DNA from: Gavia stellata
Taxonomy: Eukaryota > Chordata > Aves > Gaviiformes > Gaviidae
NCBI RefSeq assembly: GCF_030936135.1
Contig: NC_082600.1
Coordinates: 26,419,943-26,483,942 of the forward strand
Direction: 5' to 3'
Length of the DNA: 64,000 nt
Shown piece by piece: positions 37,211 to 49,521 of the stretch. Within the stretch, counting starts at the first letter, position 1; each line of letters opens with the position of its first letter. The translations under genes and the position numbers were made by a program. The notes under the pieces were generated by a model. The model saw only the letters and a list, made by a program, of their open reading frames with translations. It was not told the origin of the DNA and did not search any database.

Positions 37211-39460
37211 CCTGAATGTGGGCTATGGGGGAGGAGCAGTGGCAGAGCAGCATCAGAAGGACAGGAAGACCAGGAAAGACTAAGAGATGGGAAAAGGTAA
37301 AAAAGGTAAAGATGCTCACTCCAACTGGGCTAGATGAGCAGTGACTGGAGCAAGATATCTTTCCGGTGATGTGGACCTCAATTTGCTCCAAAAAATGAGC
37401 TCTGGATTAACAGAGCTATGTATCCAAAATATTTGAAATAACTAGCAGTAATCAGTTGTGTTGTCAAAGATACCCTGGAGAGAAGTTTGCAGAGACTCCA
37501 GCAAAATATTCTGAGGATGAAATGGCCACTCACAGAGGAACAGTTACATGCAGCAGTCCCCAGTGATGAATAAATAGTACCTGATAATGCTGCTCATCCC
37601 ACTCCACTGCTGGAGAGCAGTAAACATCAAGGCTCTAGTTTGTGCAACTGCCAAAACCACTTGTATTTTGGGATTGTGGCTTAGATGGGCAAAGACAGTC
37701 TGTGACCAGTAAGGCCACAGCTTGACACAGTGAGTGCATGCAATGGAGGCAAATCTGGCCTCATGACACCCTTCTCTGTTCATTCCTGCTGCATGAAAAA
37801 AGAGGACAAGCGTTTTACTGTTACCACTTCTCTATGTGCCTCTATGGTCATACCAGTGACTGTAGTCTCCTCCTCTAGGTCCCATGCTTCCTACCTCAAG
37901 CACTGCCTATCCACCTGAAGATACCACGTCTGCTAAAATCACCCTCTACCTAACCATTTCCAAGGCTATCTCACCTTTCTGCCATTGGTTACACCTTCTA
38001 GCTAGCTCCTCATTCCCATCAAACTGTTTGGCATTGCATTTGAGAGCAGAGATGTGCATGGTCTCATTGCTGCTTGCTCCTTGCCAGACTCCCACTTAAC
38101 TAAACCCATTTCATCCTTCCCTCAGAATTGCTCCTGCTCTTTTGGTGCCAAGCCACTCTCCTGTCCTCCTCAAAGCACACTGCTCCTTGGACTCCTTTCA
38201 GCAGCACAGAAGCCTGTGCCAACATCCAGTGCATAAACAAAGATCAGATACATGAGAGGAGAGAACACACTGTCAGCGTTTAATAACAAACACTAATTGC
38301 AAATAGGGGAATGGAGTTCTCCATCCCTGTTCTCTCAGCAGCCAAAAGCCATCTGAGCCAGGAGACACGGCCATTCACAAACAGGATCCGTTCATCGCTG
38401 AATGGCCCCCTGCTCAGTATCTGACTGACTGCCACCAGCCTGCTTGGTGTCTGACTGATCCACTGAATGGACAGACAGCCTCTTAGAATGTCCCTCAGCA
38501 GTGCAGAACTGTAAGGCCTTTAGGGACGCAATCTCAAATGCCTTTCGCGCCTGCCACAGATTTGCCCTATAACCCTTGCAAAGCTTTTACCTTCTCTCTG
38601 TGCCTCTTGTTTTCCTGAGAAAATTGCCTTACATCCCAACCCAGAAGGCTGTGAAGCATGCTGTTTGTGGGCCTCAGCATTTCAGTACTTCTATTGAAAG
38701 CTGTTGCAAAGGACAGATGGCTTTTTTAGTAACATTCTCATTCACCAGAAAGGCTGGTTCTCATCACACGCAACATGGTGCGGAGATACTTAGTATTTTC
38801 CATCATTTTGCTCCATCATCCATTATTCCGTCTAGGTAAACAAATCAGCCCCCTGAACAGAAGAGATCCACATGATAGACATTTTGGGTTCTCTAAAGCA
38901 GGTAAGTCCCCTCCAGACATAATCCCTTTTTAGGATGCATATGCAGTTATGTCACAGGAAATGTCCCTTCTCACCTCGGCTAAAGGTGGTGTCAAAACCC
39001 CTAAAGAGCACCTGGGACAAAAGGAGCTCGCAGTTCTTGGGGAAGCAATTCCACATGACTTTACAACCCCTCGAAGTACCTCTTGCAGCTTTGGATTGAG
39101 TGGAGTTCCTATGAGCTGCTGAATCCCTGGAGAACATGGGGTAGTGGGTACAGGTCTGTAAGCAATTGAGCCCAAGTTAAAAGCTTGGTGCTGCCAGTTG
39201 GGTGAGTCTCTCCCTTATTCAAACCATTATTCCCCAGGACTTTCTCCCCAGCCCCAGTCCTGCCCTTATACCTTGGGCTGCCTCTGGCACTTCTCACACA
39301 CATCAATTGAACCAAATCAACTGATTAAACTAGCAGAAATCAAGTAATTTTTTGTAGTTAAGGGGGCTGACATGACTCCAAGGGGTCCAAGGAGTGAAAG
39401 GTAAGCAGCAGAAGCTTACAGCCAGGCATGGGGAGATGATGGGGTGGAGATGGAAGGAGT

Positions 39461-39815
39461 CAGCCCAGGCAGCCTGGTCCAGTGTCTCACCACTCTCTCA
39501 GTAAAGAAATTTTTCCTAATATCCAGCCTGAACCTCCCCTGGCGCAACTTGAGGCCATTTCCTCTTGTCCTGTCACTAGTCACTTGGGAGAAGAGACCAA
39601 CGCCCACCTCTCTGCAACCCCCTTTCAGGTAATTGCAGAGAGCAATAAGGTCTCCCCTCAGCCTCCTCTTCTCCAGACAAAACAACCCCAGTTCCCTCAG
39701 CCGCGCCTCATAAAACTTGTGCTCCAGACCCCTCACCAGCTTCATCGCCCTTCTCTGGACACGCTCCAGCACCTCAATGTCCTTTTTGTAGTGAGGGGCC
39801 CAAAACTGTACTTTG
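39461..39815 (-). mobile_element. CR1 LINE fragment (C-terminal ORF2 region)
   Basis: The minus-strand frame from 39772 reads [18 protein letters not shown], then [20 protein letters not shown], then [20 protein letters not shown], which is the conserved region C-terminal to the CR1 reverse transcriptase. The match stops abruptly near 39815 (5' truncation) and near 39461, before the usual 3' terminus, so both ends are incomplete. Reading-frame preservation over about 110 codons suggests it is younger than the copy at 22.7 kb. Confidence 0.9.
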
Positions 39816-42016
39816 TTGATTTTAACCTACACAGCCCTTCAGGGTTCAGAGTCTCAGTTCCCCCAGTATCGAGCCCTCTCCTCAGGCTCTGGGGCCAGTA
39901 GTTGCATAGTTACCTGTATAGTTACTTAGGACAGACTCATGAGAGAGTTCCAGCTGTTGCCTTGTAAACTTTATTAGCTTTGATGTTGTTTGTTGTTTTC
40001 CAAATGAATACCCCGCATTAACCCACATGAAGTTTTAGCCCTCCCAACACTGAGCAGATTTGAACCCTGTGGAAAGTCAGAAGATTTGGAGTCTATTGAC
40101 CTTCATACACCATTGCAAAGTCCACCTTTCACTCAAGCTTATGTTTAATGAGATGACATGAAGTGCCTAAGTAATGGGATATAGTATTCATATGGATATA
40201 AACTGCCCAAGAAAAGGCCTAGTCCAGCCTGTCTCTTTTTCCTCCTTTATACTGCCCCTTGTGTCTCACAGCTTTGCCCCTTTGCCCTTGTTCTGACTCT
40301 TTCCTGATCCTCCCATCAGGTGACAATTTGAATTTTAAAGCCATTTACACCCCAAAAGGTGCATAATCAGATTTTTATCCTGTACTTTTCTGATGTGACT
40401 TTTTTATTATGACATCAAGTACTGACCCATAATAAGGATGTAAATGCCCACTTTAATGTCTATTACCAGTATCTGCAGATGCATATAAAATTATAGTATC
40501 ATCACATAACTACATATTAACCTCTTGAGCTCCATGACAGACAAACTCTCCAGGGAACACTGTATTCCAATTTTCAATTACCAGCAGTAGTTCAGTGACA
40601 AGCAGTAGGAGTTGTACTCATCCATATCCTAAACACTCAAGGTACTTGCAGAATGATAGAGAGTAGCCACGTTCTGAATACAGCAGTTCTGGTGCTTCCA
40701 GTTGCCAGCTATTTGTGACAAGCCTTTGGGTCCTTCCGAGGAACAAATGCACAGTTACATTTAAGTATACATACAGGTGGGATGTAGCTTACCTGAAAGA
40801 AATTTGTGGTTTTCAGCAAGGTTGTTTCTCACTCACATGGTAGTGCATAATCATCACTTTACCCATAGCAATTAGCAGAGAGAAGATAAGGTGTACAGCA
40901 GTATATGGCGTGTCATCTTTTATGCTTCTGTTGAGCAAACAATGTGCTTTGCTCAGAAAATACCCATTTAGCACAGGTGTAAAGGTGCAACGCATGAGCA
41001 AGGAATGATGTGGTCCACAATAGTTTACTGCAAGGATAAGGATACCACAACTGCAGCTACCTGCCCAATATCAAGATGGTATTCGTAGAAATTCAAACAT
41101 TCTGATTCTCATCTTTCAGATTAATAGCATCTGTTACATCAGAAATCAAGTATTCAGCTGTGAACAGAGCCTGCCAACCCACGTTTGACACAAGAATCCT
41201 ACAAAAACTTGGAGAGGGAGGTGGTTTGGGTTTTGTTGTTTGTTTTTTTTTTTAAATGCAGTAATTTCTCTAGAAGATCTAGACCTGAGAGTCAATGGAG
41301 AGAACAGAACAAAAAGTAGGATAAGAAAGACAAAAGATAACAATATTTTTTCTTCATACTTTTCCCCTTCTTTCTGATACAGCTCAGTCAGATGATTGAT
41401 TCTGGTTCCACAGAGGGTCTCTGACCCAAGGGCATTCTTCCCAAAATATACACTAAGATTTCTGATACTTTAAAACTCTGCTGAATTGGCCATTAACAGG
41501 CAGCCTATCATTTGTTAAATAACAGCCAGGTTTTCTACACTGGACAGTCATTACTTTGGAGTTTAGGGAAGAGAATCAGAGGACAACACTTGAAACATCA
41601 GTGCAAGACACGAGTCAACAGTCATATCGTCCTATGATGTTCAGGTAAAAGTACGTAAAGTATAACTGCTCAAGAGCAAGTTTTCACCTACCTATTGCTC
41701 TTTCTCGAGTTGCAGTGGACAAGCTATTTCACAGCAGATCCTCTGTGATACTATGCGTTTGGGCTGCTCTTCCACTTTCAATTCCTTTGAACTCCAGGAA
41801 TCATAGATACTTCGAGAGATAAAGCATATTTTTGGAAGCTAAAATACCATATAAGGAAACCCCAAAGTGAATACATACCAAAAATTCCTAGCTCAAAAAT
41901 AAATAAAATCTATCTAGCTATATATACACACATATCTGGTTACCGACAAAAAGACTCAAAAGTGAAGAAATGAACTGCTATCCTACTTTGTCCCTCTGTG
42001 CATACACATTACAGTA

Positions 42017-42700
42017 ATGCCAAAGCAAATGATCACACAGTTTATTTACTATGAGACTCCAGCTTTGTACAGAGCACAGAACACACACCTCTGGAGAGGT
42101 GAGGGCCAGGAACTGAAGGAGATTGGGTCTGACTCATTTGCTGCTAAAGACAGAAAGGACAAAGCAGGAAACTGTCAAGGCAAAGTTCTTGCGATGAAAA
42201 CATTTGACCAGCAGCCCTGGAGAGATGCCTGCTTGGTGCAAACTCTCTGGTATCTAAGAAGCCACAGACAGACTTCAGCAATGAGGACAGTGCTCCTCAC
42301 CTCATCAGTAATTGTGGCTGGATTTGCAGGGGCTCTGAGCACTCATAGCTGCTATGAAACTTTGTAGGAAATGTGCTCTGAACCTATGAAAGGCTACAAA
42401 GTAAGTCACCCCAAATTGCCAGTGCCGGGGTATCTCACCTTGGGCCCCCCAAATTCAGAGATAACTCCTAGTTTTTGCTTCAGTCATTCTGACTTAAACT
42501 CCCCATCTATAAAATAAGGGTGACAATAACATCCAAATTCTCGGCACATAAATAAATTCATTAACATTCTACACTGCCATAGCAGGAGGTACCCTGAAGA
42601 CACTAACAAGGAAATTACTTCTTCCCTCTTTAGAGTGGAGCCTGGATGGTGTGCAGTAAATAAAGCTTGAAGTCAGTCTAAATGAGGAAAAAAAAAAAAA
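42017..42700 (+). pseudogene. Possible old retrocopy: ORF, AATAAA and A13 tail
   Basis: AATAAA at 42659-42664 is followed 24 bases later by thirteen A (42688-42700), the arrangement left by reverse-transcribed mRNA. A 116-codon ORF (42017-42367) lies upstream, but its protein is unrecognised, and a MIR-like patch sits between. Birds have few retrocopies because CR1 rarely mobilises mRNA. The ORF could be chance and the A-run simple low complexity. No target-site duplication is seen. Confidence 0.2.
42470..42550 (+). mobile_element. MIR-like SINE relic
   Basis: ACTCCCCATCTATAAAATA followed by AGGGTGACAATAACATCC matches the conserved 3' portion of MIR-family SINEs (the segment usually written CTCATCTGTAAAATGGG then GATAATAAT). 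Flanks have decayed beyond recognition. Confidence 0.4.
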
Positions 42701-44150
42701 CCCCAAACCCAAGCAGCTGCACATTCAGAGAGCCTCAACCCTCCTACACTGACTGAGGCAGGAACCTAGTGTGAAAGGGGGCAGGGCGGGGGAACAGGAC
42801 CTGACACACAACCCTCAAACCCAACAACAAATCATGCAACTACTTGACTGCATTGTACTGTGCATGCAGAAGGGCACTGATTACAGCAACACTGGCCACT
42901 TGAATTGTAGCCTTGTTTGTCACAGAAGCACAAATTTTCCAGTTTTCTTTTTTATTGGGGGCGGGGTTTTAAAGAAAGTACTTGTTTAAATGTCTGAATA
43001 AATATGTAAACACAGGAAGCCTGTGGCTTAGAGTCATGCAGCCTACCACTGTGGTCAGGAGGGTGGGAAATGCCACCTGCCCCAGGGTAGCCCTGTGGTA
43101 GCCCCTGCACTGCCAGAGTGCAGGGCAATGGCCATACCTCAAGGTCCCTCTCCTCTGTCCTGGGAATCAGACCCTGCACTCCTCACTCCCACTCCTTGCT
43201 GTCTCCACAGTACCTGAAAGGACCAGCATGGGATAAAAGGTTCACAAAAGCTCCCCTTGCTGCTCTTGTTTGTATAGGCTCCTTTCACGGGGACACTGGA
43301 CAGCCAGGAAAGAAAACACAGGACTCGCCATACAACACTCACCATTAAAAGCATCTTCACCTCTGGCTTTCTCAAAGCGGGGATGCATGTTTCCCCATGG
43401 TAGGGGGCTGGGTGAGTCCAAGCACTTGCAAATTGTGTGGTGAAGCAGGATGAAGAGTTGTCCTGAGGCAATGTTGGTGAACCTCTTGGGAAGGGAAGCT
43501 GGTGCCAAAACTACTAGAAAAACCATCAGTGTCAGTGCTGGCGCTAGTTTAGCAGAACCACTGGTTTGCCACCACTGCCCCTGCAGGCAGCCTGTGAGGA
43601 AGAAGCTATGACACTTCTCAAACTAAGATTTCTCCAACTAGGTGCAATTTTAAAAGTGTATTTTGCAAAATCCATGTGTCTCATCTGCCTAATAGCAACA
43701 ACTCCTGACTAAGATCTGCTCTTGTTCTCATCTTTAGATACCTCCCTGTTGCTCCCCCACTAGAAATCAATGAAATTAATGTCCTTTAGTATTTTGAAAC
43801 TCTATACTATGTTTCATTAAAAAACTATTATCAAGTATCTGCTTTTACTGGAAATTGCTTTACTTCAGCAGAAAACAAATCTTGTACCCCCCGATTTGAA
43901 ATACCCTTATTAGATGTGAGAAATCCTCCGTCAGTACATAGCAAGTCTATTTGTATTCATTTGTAGTTTCAGTTGATTCTCTGATCTGGAAAAGTATGAA
44001 GCAAGCATAGTCTGAAAAACATCCGAATAGATAAAAGCCACCACAGTCAGCCTTGTTACTGAACTTACCACCAGTTATTCAAACTGAACTGAGAAAATTC
44101 TCAGTCCTTGAGTGTAAAATTAAGGACATGTGAACAAGAACCATTCAGCC

Positions 44151-44172
44151 TTTTTTTTTTTTTTTTTTTTTA
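44151..44172. repeat. Poly(T) run of 22
   Basis: Twenty-two uninterrupted T. It could be the poly(A) tail of a minus-strand retrocopy, but the sequence after it shows no recognisable element. Confidence 0.95.
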
Positions 44173-47100
44173 ATAGAAATGCCTCCAATTATCAAATTAA
44201 ATGCTTCATTCCTCAGGAAAAAAAAATTCAAATAGGTGGAAGACTGAACCAGCTCATAACAATTTTTAGCTATCTGACATTTTTGACTGTTACCCATAGT
44301 TGATCATGTTTGCCAAATCTGGGCACTTCCCATAAGAGAATCTATTGTTAAGAGCTCTTTTCTCCTTGCTCCCAACAAAAATCAGCACATTTCACCAGGA
44401 ACACTTCCCAGTTCTCACAGGCGCAGCTTGCAGATGAGAGGGGAAAATCATCACTTTTTAAAATTGGACCCCCTTCTTCCCTCCAATATAATGTTGAGAA
44501 CTGGAAGCAATTTCCAAAGGATCTTGATCTTTTTATTTAAAAGCATTCAATCAACTTGGGATCTAATTTTTTACAATTTATTCCTTGGAACAGTTAATGT
44601 TGAGGGAGTCCTGTTTTGTTCCTTCCACCAGTGTGCATAGCTATCAATACTGGGACACAAATATATGCAAAAGAAAATTCAAAGTCCACTGCTCATTTGA
44701 TCTTTGAAGCCACTGCTATTGTGGTAAAAAAGAATGATGCCAATCTGTCTTAAAACTATGTTAGCATTGGCAAAATGACTAGATATCCATTAAACTATCA
44801 ATTGAGACTGACCTGCTCATTTAAATGAAATCCCTTTTGGGACTTAGCAGATCTGAAGCAGTGACTTGGAAGTGAAAGGCTACTTAAGAAACACTGGAAT
44901 TGTTTCAAATTCCAAACAGGGAGCATCTTGCTTGTCTAGAGACAACATCATGACAAACTGAGAAACAAACAAAATCATTGCAAAAAACCAAAGAATGGAC
45001 ATGATAAATCACCTCAAATCCTTCACTCAAGTTTGCAATTCAAAGGAAGAAAAGCATAGTAACCCCCTATAGACCTTCAGGTTACAGTTTATACTTAAGG
45101 AAACGGTCAAGGAAGTATGCAGATTATGGACATTCCAATACTCTAAATCTAGTTAGATGTCAGTGAAGCATCTCTTCTCCCACTCTCAACTCAGTTTGCT
45201 TTATATCAGATAAACGCTTCTTTCACATATTGATTTATTTCCAGTTTTTATAATCAGAACAAAGATTCTGCAAGAGCCTCGTTCAGAGAATATGCATCAT
45301 GTTTAAGACAGAGGAATACAGGCAAGAATCTTCCTTATTTACATGTTACCCCCCAAAACAGAGTCCTAGGAACCCAGAGTCCAATCCCTATCACAGTTAA
45401 ATCTTATGACCACATAAAATATTTGCGACATGCACAACATAGCTTTTTAAAGATTTTGAGTACACCTGTTCGTGAACTATCTCTAGGTAAGCCCTCTGGG
45501 ACAGGAGGAGTAAGCTAGAATGCAATTGATAGTAGCTTTGGCTAACTGTCTGGTGTTGCTAAACTTGAGAGAAAATTCAATCGCTTCTGCAGTGCCCAGA
45601 GGCTCTGGTCAGGCCAGACCAGTCTCAGTTCATGGCACTCTTAGAAGAGCTTCCAGCAATGAGGTCTCACGTACACCAATCTGGGCAACAAAAACAAATG
45701 CTAGCATGGGACATTAACACTATGTCCAGGACTTCAGATCTGAAGCAACAATTCAAATGTGGCATTATTCCATCAATGGAATTTTGCATTCATTTTGAAA
45801 CAAAGGTACAGCGTAACATATTTTAAAGTTGAAAAAGCTGAACAAGTCACTGCTCCCTAATGTTAGAGAACACACTACCAGAAAACTGCTTCTGCCAGTC
45901 ACACCATCTCCTCTCAGATGAGTGCAGAAGAGCTCTTCCACTTGGAGAAACCTACTATCTGCTCCTTTGGTGTTATAGTGAAGGGTACAGGCTACCAAAA
46001 GGGCTCTCCTACAAGGAGGCATCTTCCTTATATGCCATGAGAGAGAACAGCAGAAGCAACTGCTATAGTGATTAAGAAAGATATTGCATACTTTTTTGGC
46101 AAGTATCCTATCAAGGTAATAAGCCCATCGATGCTCTCCCTCATTTGTTTCTGATTTCAGTGCAATGTGCAGGCAGTTCATACAGCTGAGCAAATGAAGT
46201 GAGACAGAGCTGCTGAAGCTGGAAACACTACCCCAAGACAGCAGAACTCTAGCTGCCAGTACAGCAAGAAAGGGGGAATCCTCACCAAGGATGCTTTTCA
46301 ACTGAGTGATCGTGTAGGCTGTGAAGACTACATACTCGTATGTCATTATACTACTCACAAATAAACTGGCATGCAGAAATGATGCTTCATTTCAGTTGGC
46401 ACATGTAGATTTTTTCTCATCTCACCTTCCCATGCAAATTTCATAACAATCTTTTGGTGCCACTATAAAACTTCCATCACCATGACTTTTCCCTATATTT
46501 GCCAAAACACTTCCCATTTTTCAGCAAGTCTCTATACTGTAGAAAAAAAGTCCTCTGTCTTCTCCAAGGTTCTAAACCTGAAGCAACTGTCATTTTGCGT
46601 AGATTGACCTTCATTATAAAATTCACCATTCAATGTCTTTTACATGCCTCTATATTTATTTCAATGGCTTATATTTGCCTACAACATTCCTTCCATAAAG
46701 CTGTTGTCTTCAAATTGAAGCCTCAAGATACACAGAAGCTACCGCTTCCCACAGTATTGTTCCAATGATTAATCTGTCCTCACTGTTAAAAGATCACACC
46801 CTATTTCTAAGTTGTCTTTAGCTTCAAGTTCATTTTTATGCCCATCTGCTCAAGACAAGAGACACTTTATTACCTAGTATTCTCATTTCCATGAAGGACT
46901 TTCTACCACACAGGCAAGACATCTCTGATCCTCTTCTGATAAAACTAAGCAGACTGAGCTCTTAAGTATTCCAAATTATAAAAATGGTCAGTCCAAAATA
47001 CTGCTAATGGAAATGCAATGCATTTTGGAATAATAAAAAAGAAGATTATTCTTACTTTCTAGGATCTTGTGCATTGAAAAACAGTGAAAAGAACTTTAGA

Positions 47101-48884
47101 TTCAGAGTCGACTGCCTGAATATAATTTTTATGGTAGTGTTACAGCAGTGTTTGGGCAGCCAGGGCTAGCATCATGTTTGGATACACGAGTATATGAAGC
47201 CTGCATAGCAATAGGGAAGCAAGTGTTCCTGCTTCTGTAAAGAATACTCTAAGTGTACACACCAGAACTGAATGCAGATGGATGTGGAATACTGAAGATT
47301 TTCATGCAGGAGCATAATTAAAGGTTAAATGACAAGTTTTACAGTGTGAAGCTTATGAACAATGATTTATATGGATTAGTGGATTACATAAGACTTATTG
47401 ACTAGATATAGGTAGTTATACATGACAAAGAAGCCTAATTGTAAAGGAAGAATAGGACTTTTCAACCTTGCTGAAAAAAAGTATAGCGAGAAACAGTGTC
47501 ACGATGTTGATACTAGGAAAAAACTATTCCAAAAGAAGATGCAATCTCCTTATAAAGAGGGTAATTAATATGAAAACTGATTACCAAGAACGATGAGCTA
47601 ATCCTTACTTGATGTTTTTAAAGTCAGATTACATGCCTTTCTAAAAATATAATTCAATCCAGTCGCAGAATATATACTATAGCCAAAAGATTCGCAAAAG
47701 TTTTCTCCAGCCTTGAAGAAAGAGTTTGTAAATCTTTTTGAGACAGGACACTGGGCTAAGAGAAGGTAAAAGGAAAGTATCGCTATATAACTACTTTGTC
47801 CTTACAGTACAGATGCTTTGGTATAATTAAGACATTATGTTCTCTATGCTGAGTTCAATCCTTGTACTGGGTAAAATTTAATGGCCTAAGATAATCTTGT
47901 CTTGCCTTCTGTATAGCAAATGGCCCCTTATGCTTTATATGCCTTAAGAAGCATTGCTGTAAAGTATTTTTCCCATATTTGATGGTACAAAAGCAAGATG
48001 TCTCAAGCACAAAACACAAACCGGAATAGAACGCAGGTGACAAAGACACAGTAATGCAGTATCACAATGAGAACAGAAGTTTGTCCTCCTTTTCCTACCA
48101 GACTATTAAAATACATTTTCTGAACAAATGACTGGTAGTGTCCTTCACTTTTGCTCCACTGAAGCGTTCTCTGGTTATGAAACTGTTCCTCAAGACAACT
48201 AAGCAAAGTTCTTATCCACTTTACATAATTCCTTTTTGGTACCCAGGCACACACGTTGTTTTTTGTAGCAGCATCTTTCTTCAGCGCAGAAGGGGTTACA
48301 ATAAAAGAGGCACTCAACCACCCTTCTTGTTGCCCTTCCTCCAATTTCCCTTCTCATCCTCTGCCCACTGAGCAGGTCTCTGCAACAGGCATAAAGTAAT
48401 AGCATGAACTTCTACAGTTCGAAGGACAGCACTAACCGTGTCAATGTCATTACTCAGGAATGCTGGCAAGACACACCACTGCATGCCACAATCATGAAGC
48501 TAATCTATCATTCAGTAGCACTAGTCCCAGCCTCTTATGAGTTTCTCTCCAGCTACTGTTTTGTTGCCTTCTTCACTCTTTACTGTACCTTACCTTAAAA
48601 TCATAAAACCATAAGGCTAGAAACTACATTCTTTTAATTTGCACTTCTCCAGCACCTACCAAAATTGGCATTAAGCCTCACTAAAGCTCACTGGAACTAC
48701 TGGAAATGTGTAAAGAACAACTACTAAATGTACTCCTCCCAGCTCTCGATTTCTCATTCGCTCAATGTCCATCTTCTCCCTGTACATAAAGACACACTTT
48801 TGCAAACAGGGCTTTGTAAGACTGGTCTCTGTCATCTGTGAAAAATTGTGGCAATTGCATGAAGTCACTAATGACAGGAAGGGG

Positions 48885-49521
48885 TATGTATCATGTCACC
48901 TTTCAAAAACAGCAGGAAGGAGGATCTGGGGAATGACAGGCTAGTCAGCTCTACCTCAGTCCCTTGTAGCTTTATGGAGCAAATTCTGGAAGCCATTTCC
49001 AGGCACCTAAAGGACAAGAAGGTGACTAGGAACAGGCAGCCAGATTAAATGAGGGAAAAATCATGCCTATGAACCTGACCGCCTTCTACGATGAAATGAC
49101 AGACTCTGTGGATGTGTACAGGGCAGTGGATGCTGTTTACATTAACTTCAGCAAGCCTCTTGATGCAGTCCCTCATAGCATCCTTATAGCCAAATGGGGG
49201 AGCTATGGACTGGATGCCTTCCAGTAAGAAAGGTCAGTGAGAAACTGGCTGAATTGTCAGGCTCAAAGAATAATGATCAAAGCTTTGCAATCTGTGTGAT
49301 GGCCAGTTATGAAAAGCATGCCTTAGAAGAAAATGCTGGGATCAATACTGTTCAGTGATCATTAGTGATCTCCTGGAAAGAGACAGAACATATTATCAGC
49401 AAGATCAGAAATGATGGCATGTTGGGGAGGGGAGCCACTGATATGCTGGAGAGTGGGGGTACCACCCAGAGGGACCTTGACAGATTGGAGGAATGAAGAG
49501 ACAGAAACCTCATGAAGTTAA
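48885..49521 (+). mobile_element. Old CR1 LINE, left half of a split copy
   Basis: Plus-strand text follows the CR1 reverse transcriptase with many substitutions: GGGGAATGACAGGCTAGTCAG at the start, a degenerate FYDEMTDSVD, then an equivalent of YLDFSKAFDTVPH read as YINFSKPLDAVPH near 49135-49180. It ends with RNLMKL at 49505-49520, just where the minus-strand CR1 begins. The missing continuation reappears at about 51966-52180, so this is the left half of one old copy that was split by insertion. Confidence 0.8.

Larger units (their letters stand above)
32267..39460. other. Non-coding DNA, 32.3-39.5 kb
   Basis: It holds a short MIR-like remnant (34395-34440), a pyrimidine tract (36364-36404), and the enhancer-like block (36990-37210). 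Around 38270-38560, AATAACAAACACTAATTGC and retained CpG give another mildly enhancer-like texture. No gene is supported. Confidence 0.5.
39816..48884. other. Non-coding DNA, 39.8-48.9 kb
   Basis: It holds the MIR-like relic and possible retrocopy tail near 42.5-42.7 kb, the poly(T) at 44151, and two unusual minus-strand ORFs (45765-46358, 197 codons; 48003-48344, 113 codons) with no recognised family. The rest is unremarkable AT-rich sequence. Confidence 0.5.

Noticed and set aside
38400..38470. Repeated CTGACTGA words suggesting a direct-repeat array
   Set aside because: Only two or three imperfect short words with irregular spacing; not CRISPR-like and not a satellite.
42263..42330. Signal-peptide-like MRTVLLTSSVIVAGFAGALS
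   Set aside because: It is internal to a longer ORF of doubtful status with no further coding support.
42650..42700. Retroviral LTR R/U5 (AATAAAGCTT string)
   Set aside because: No LTR pair, primer binding site, polypurine tract or viral ORF is visible; a short coincidental string.
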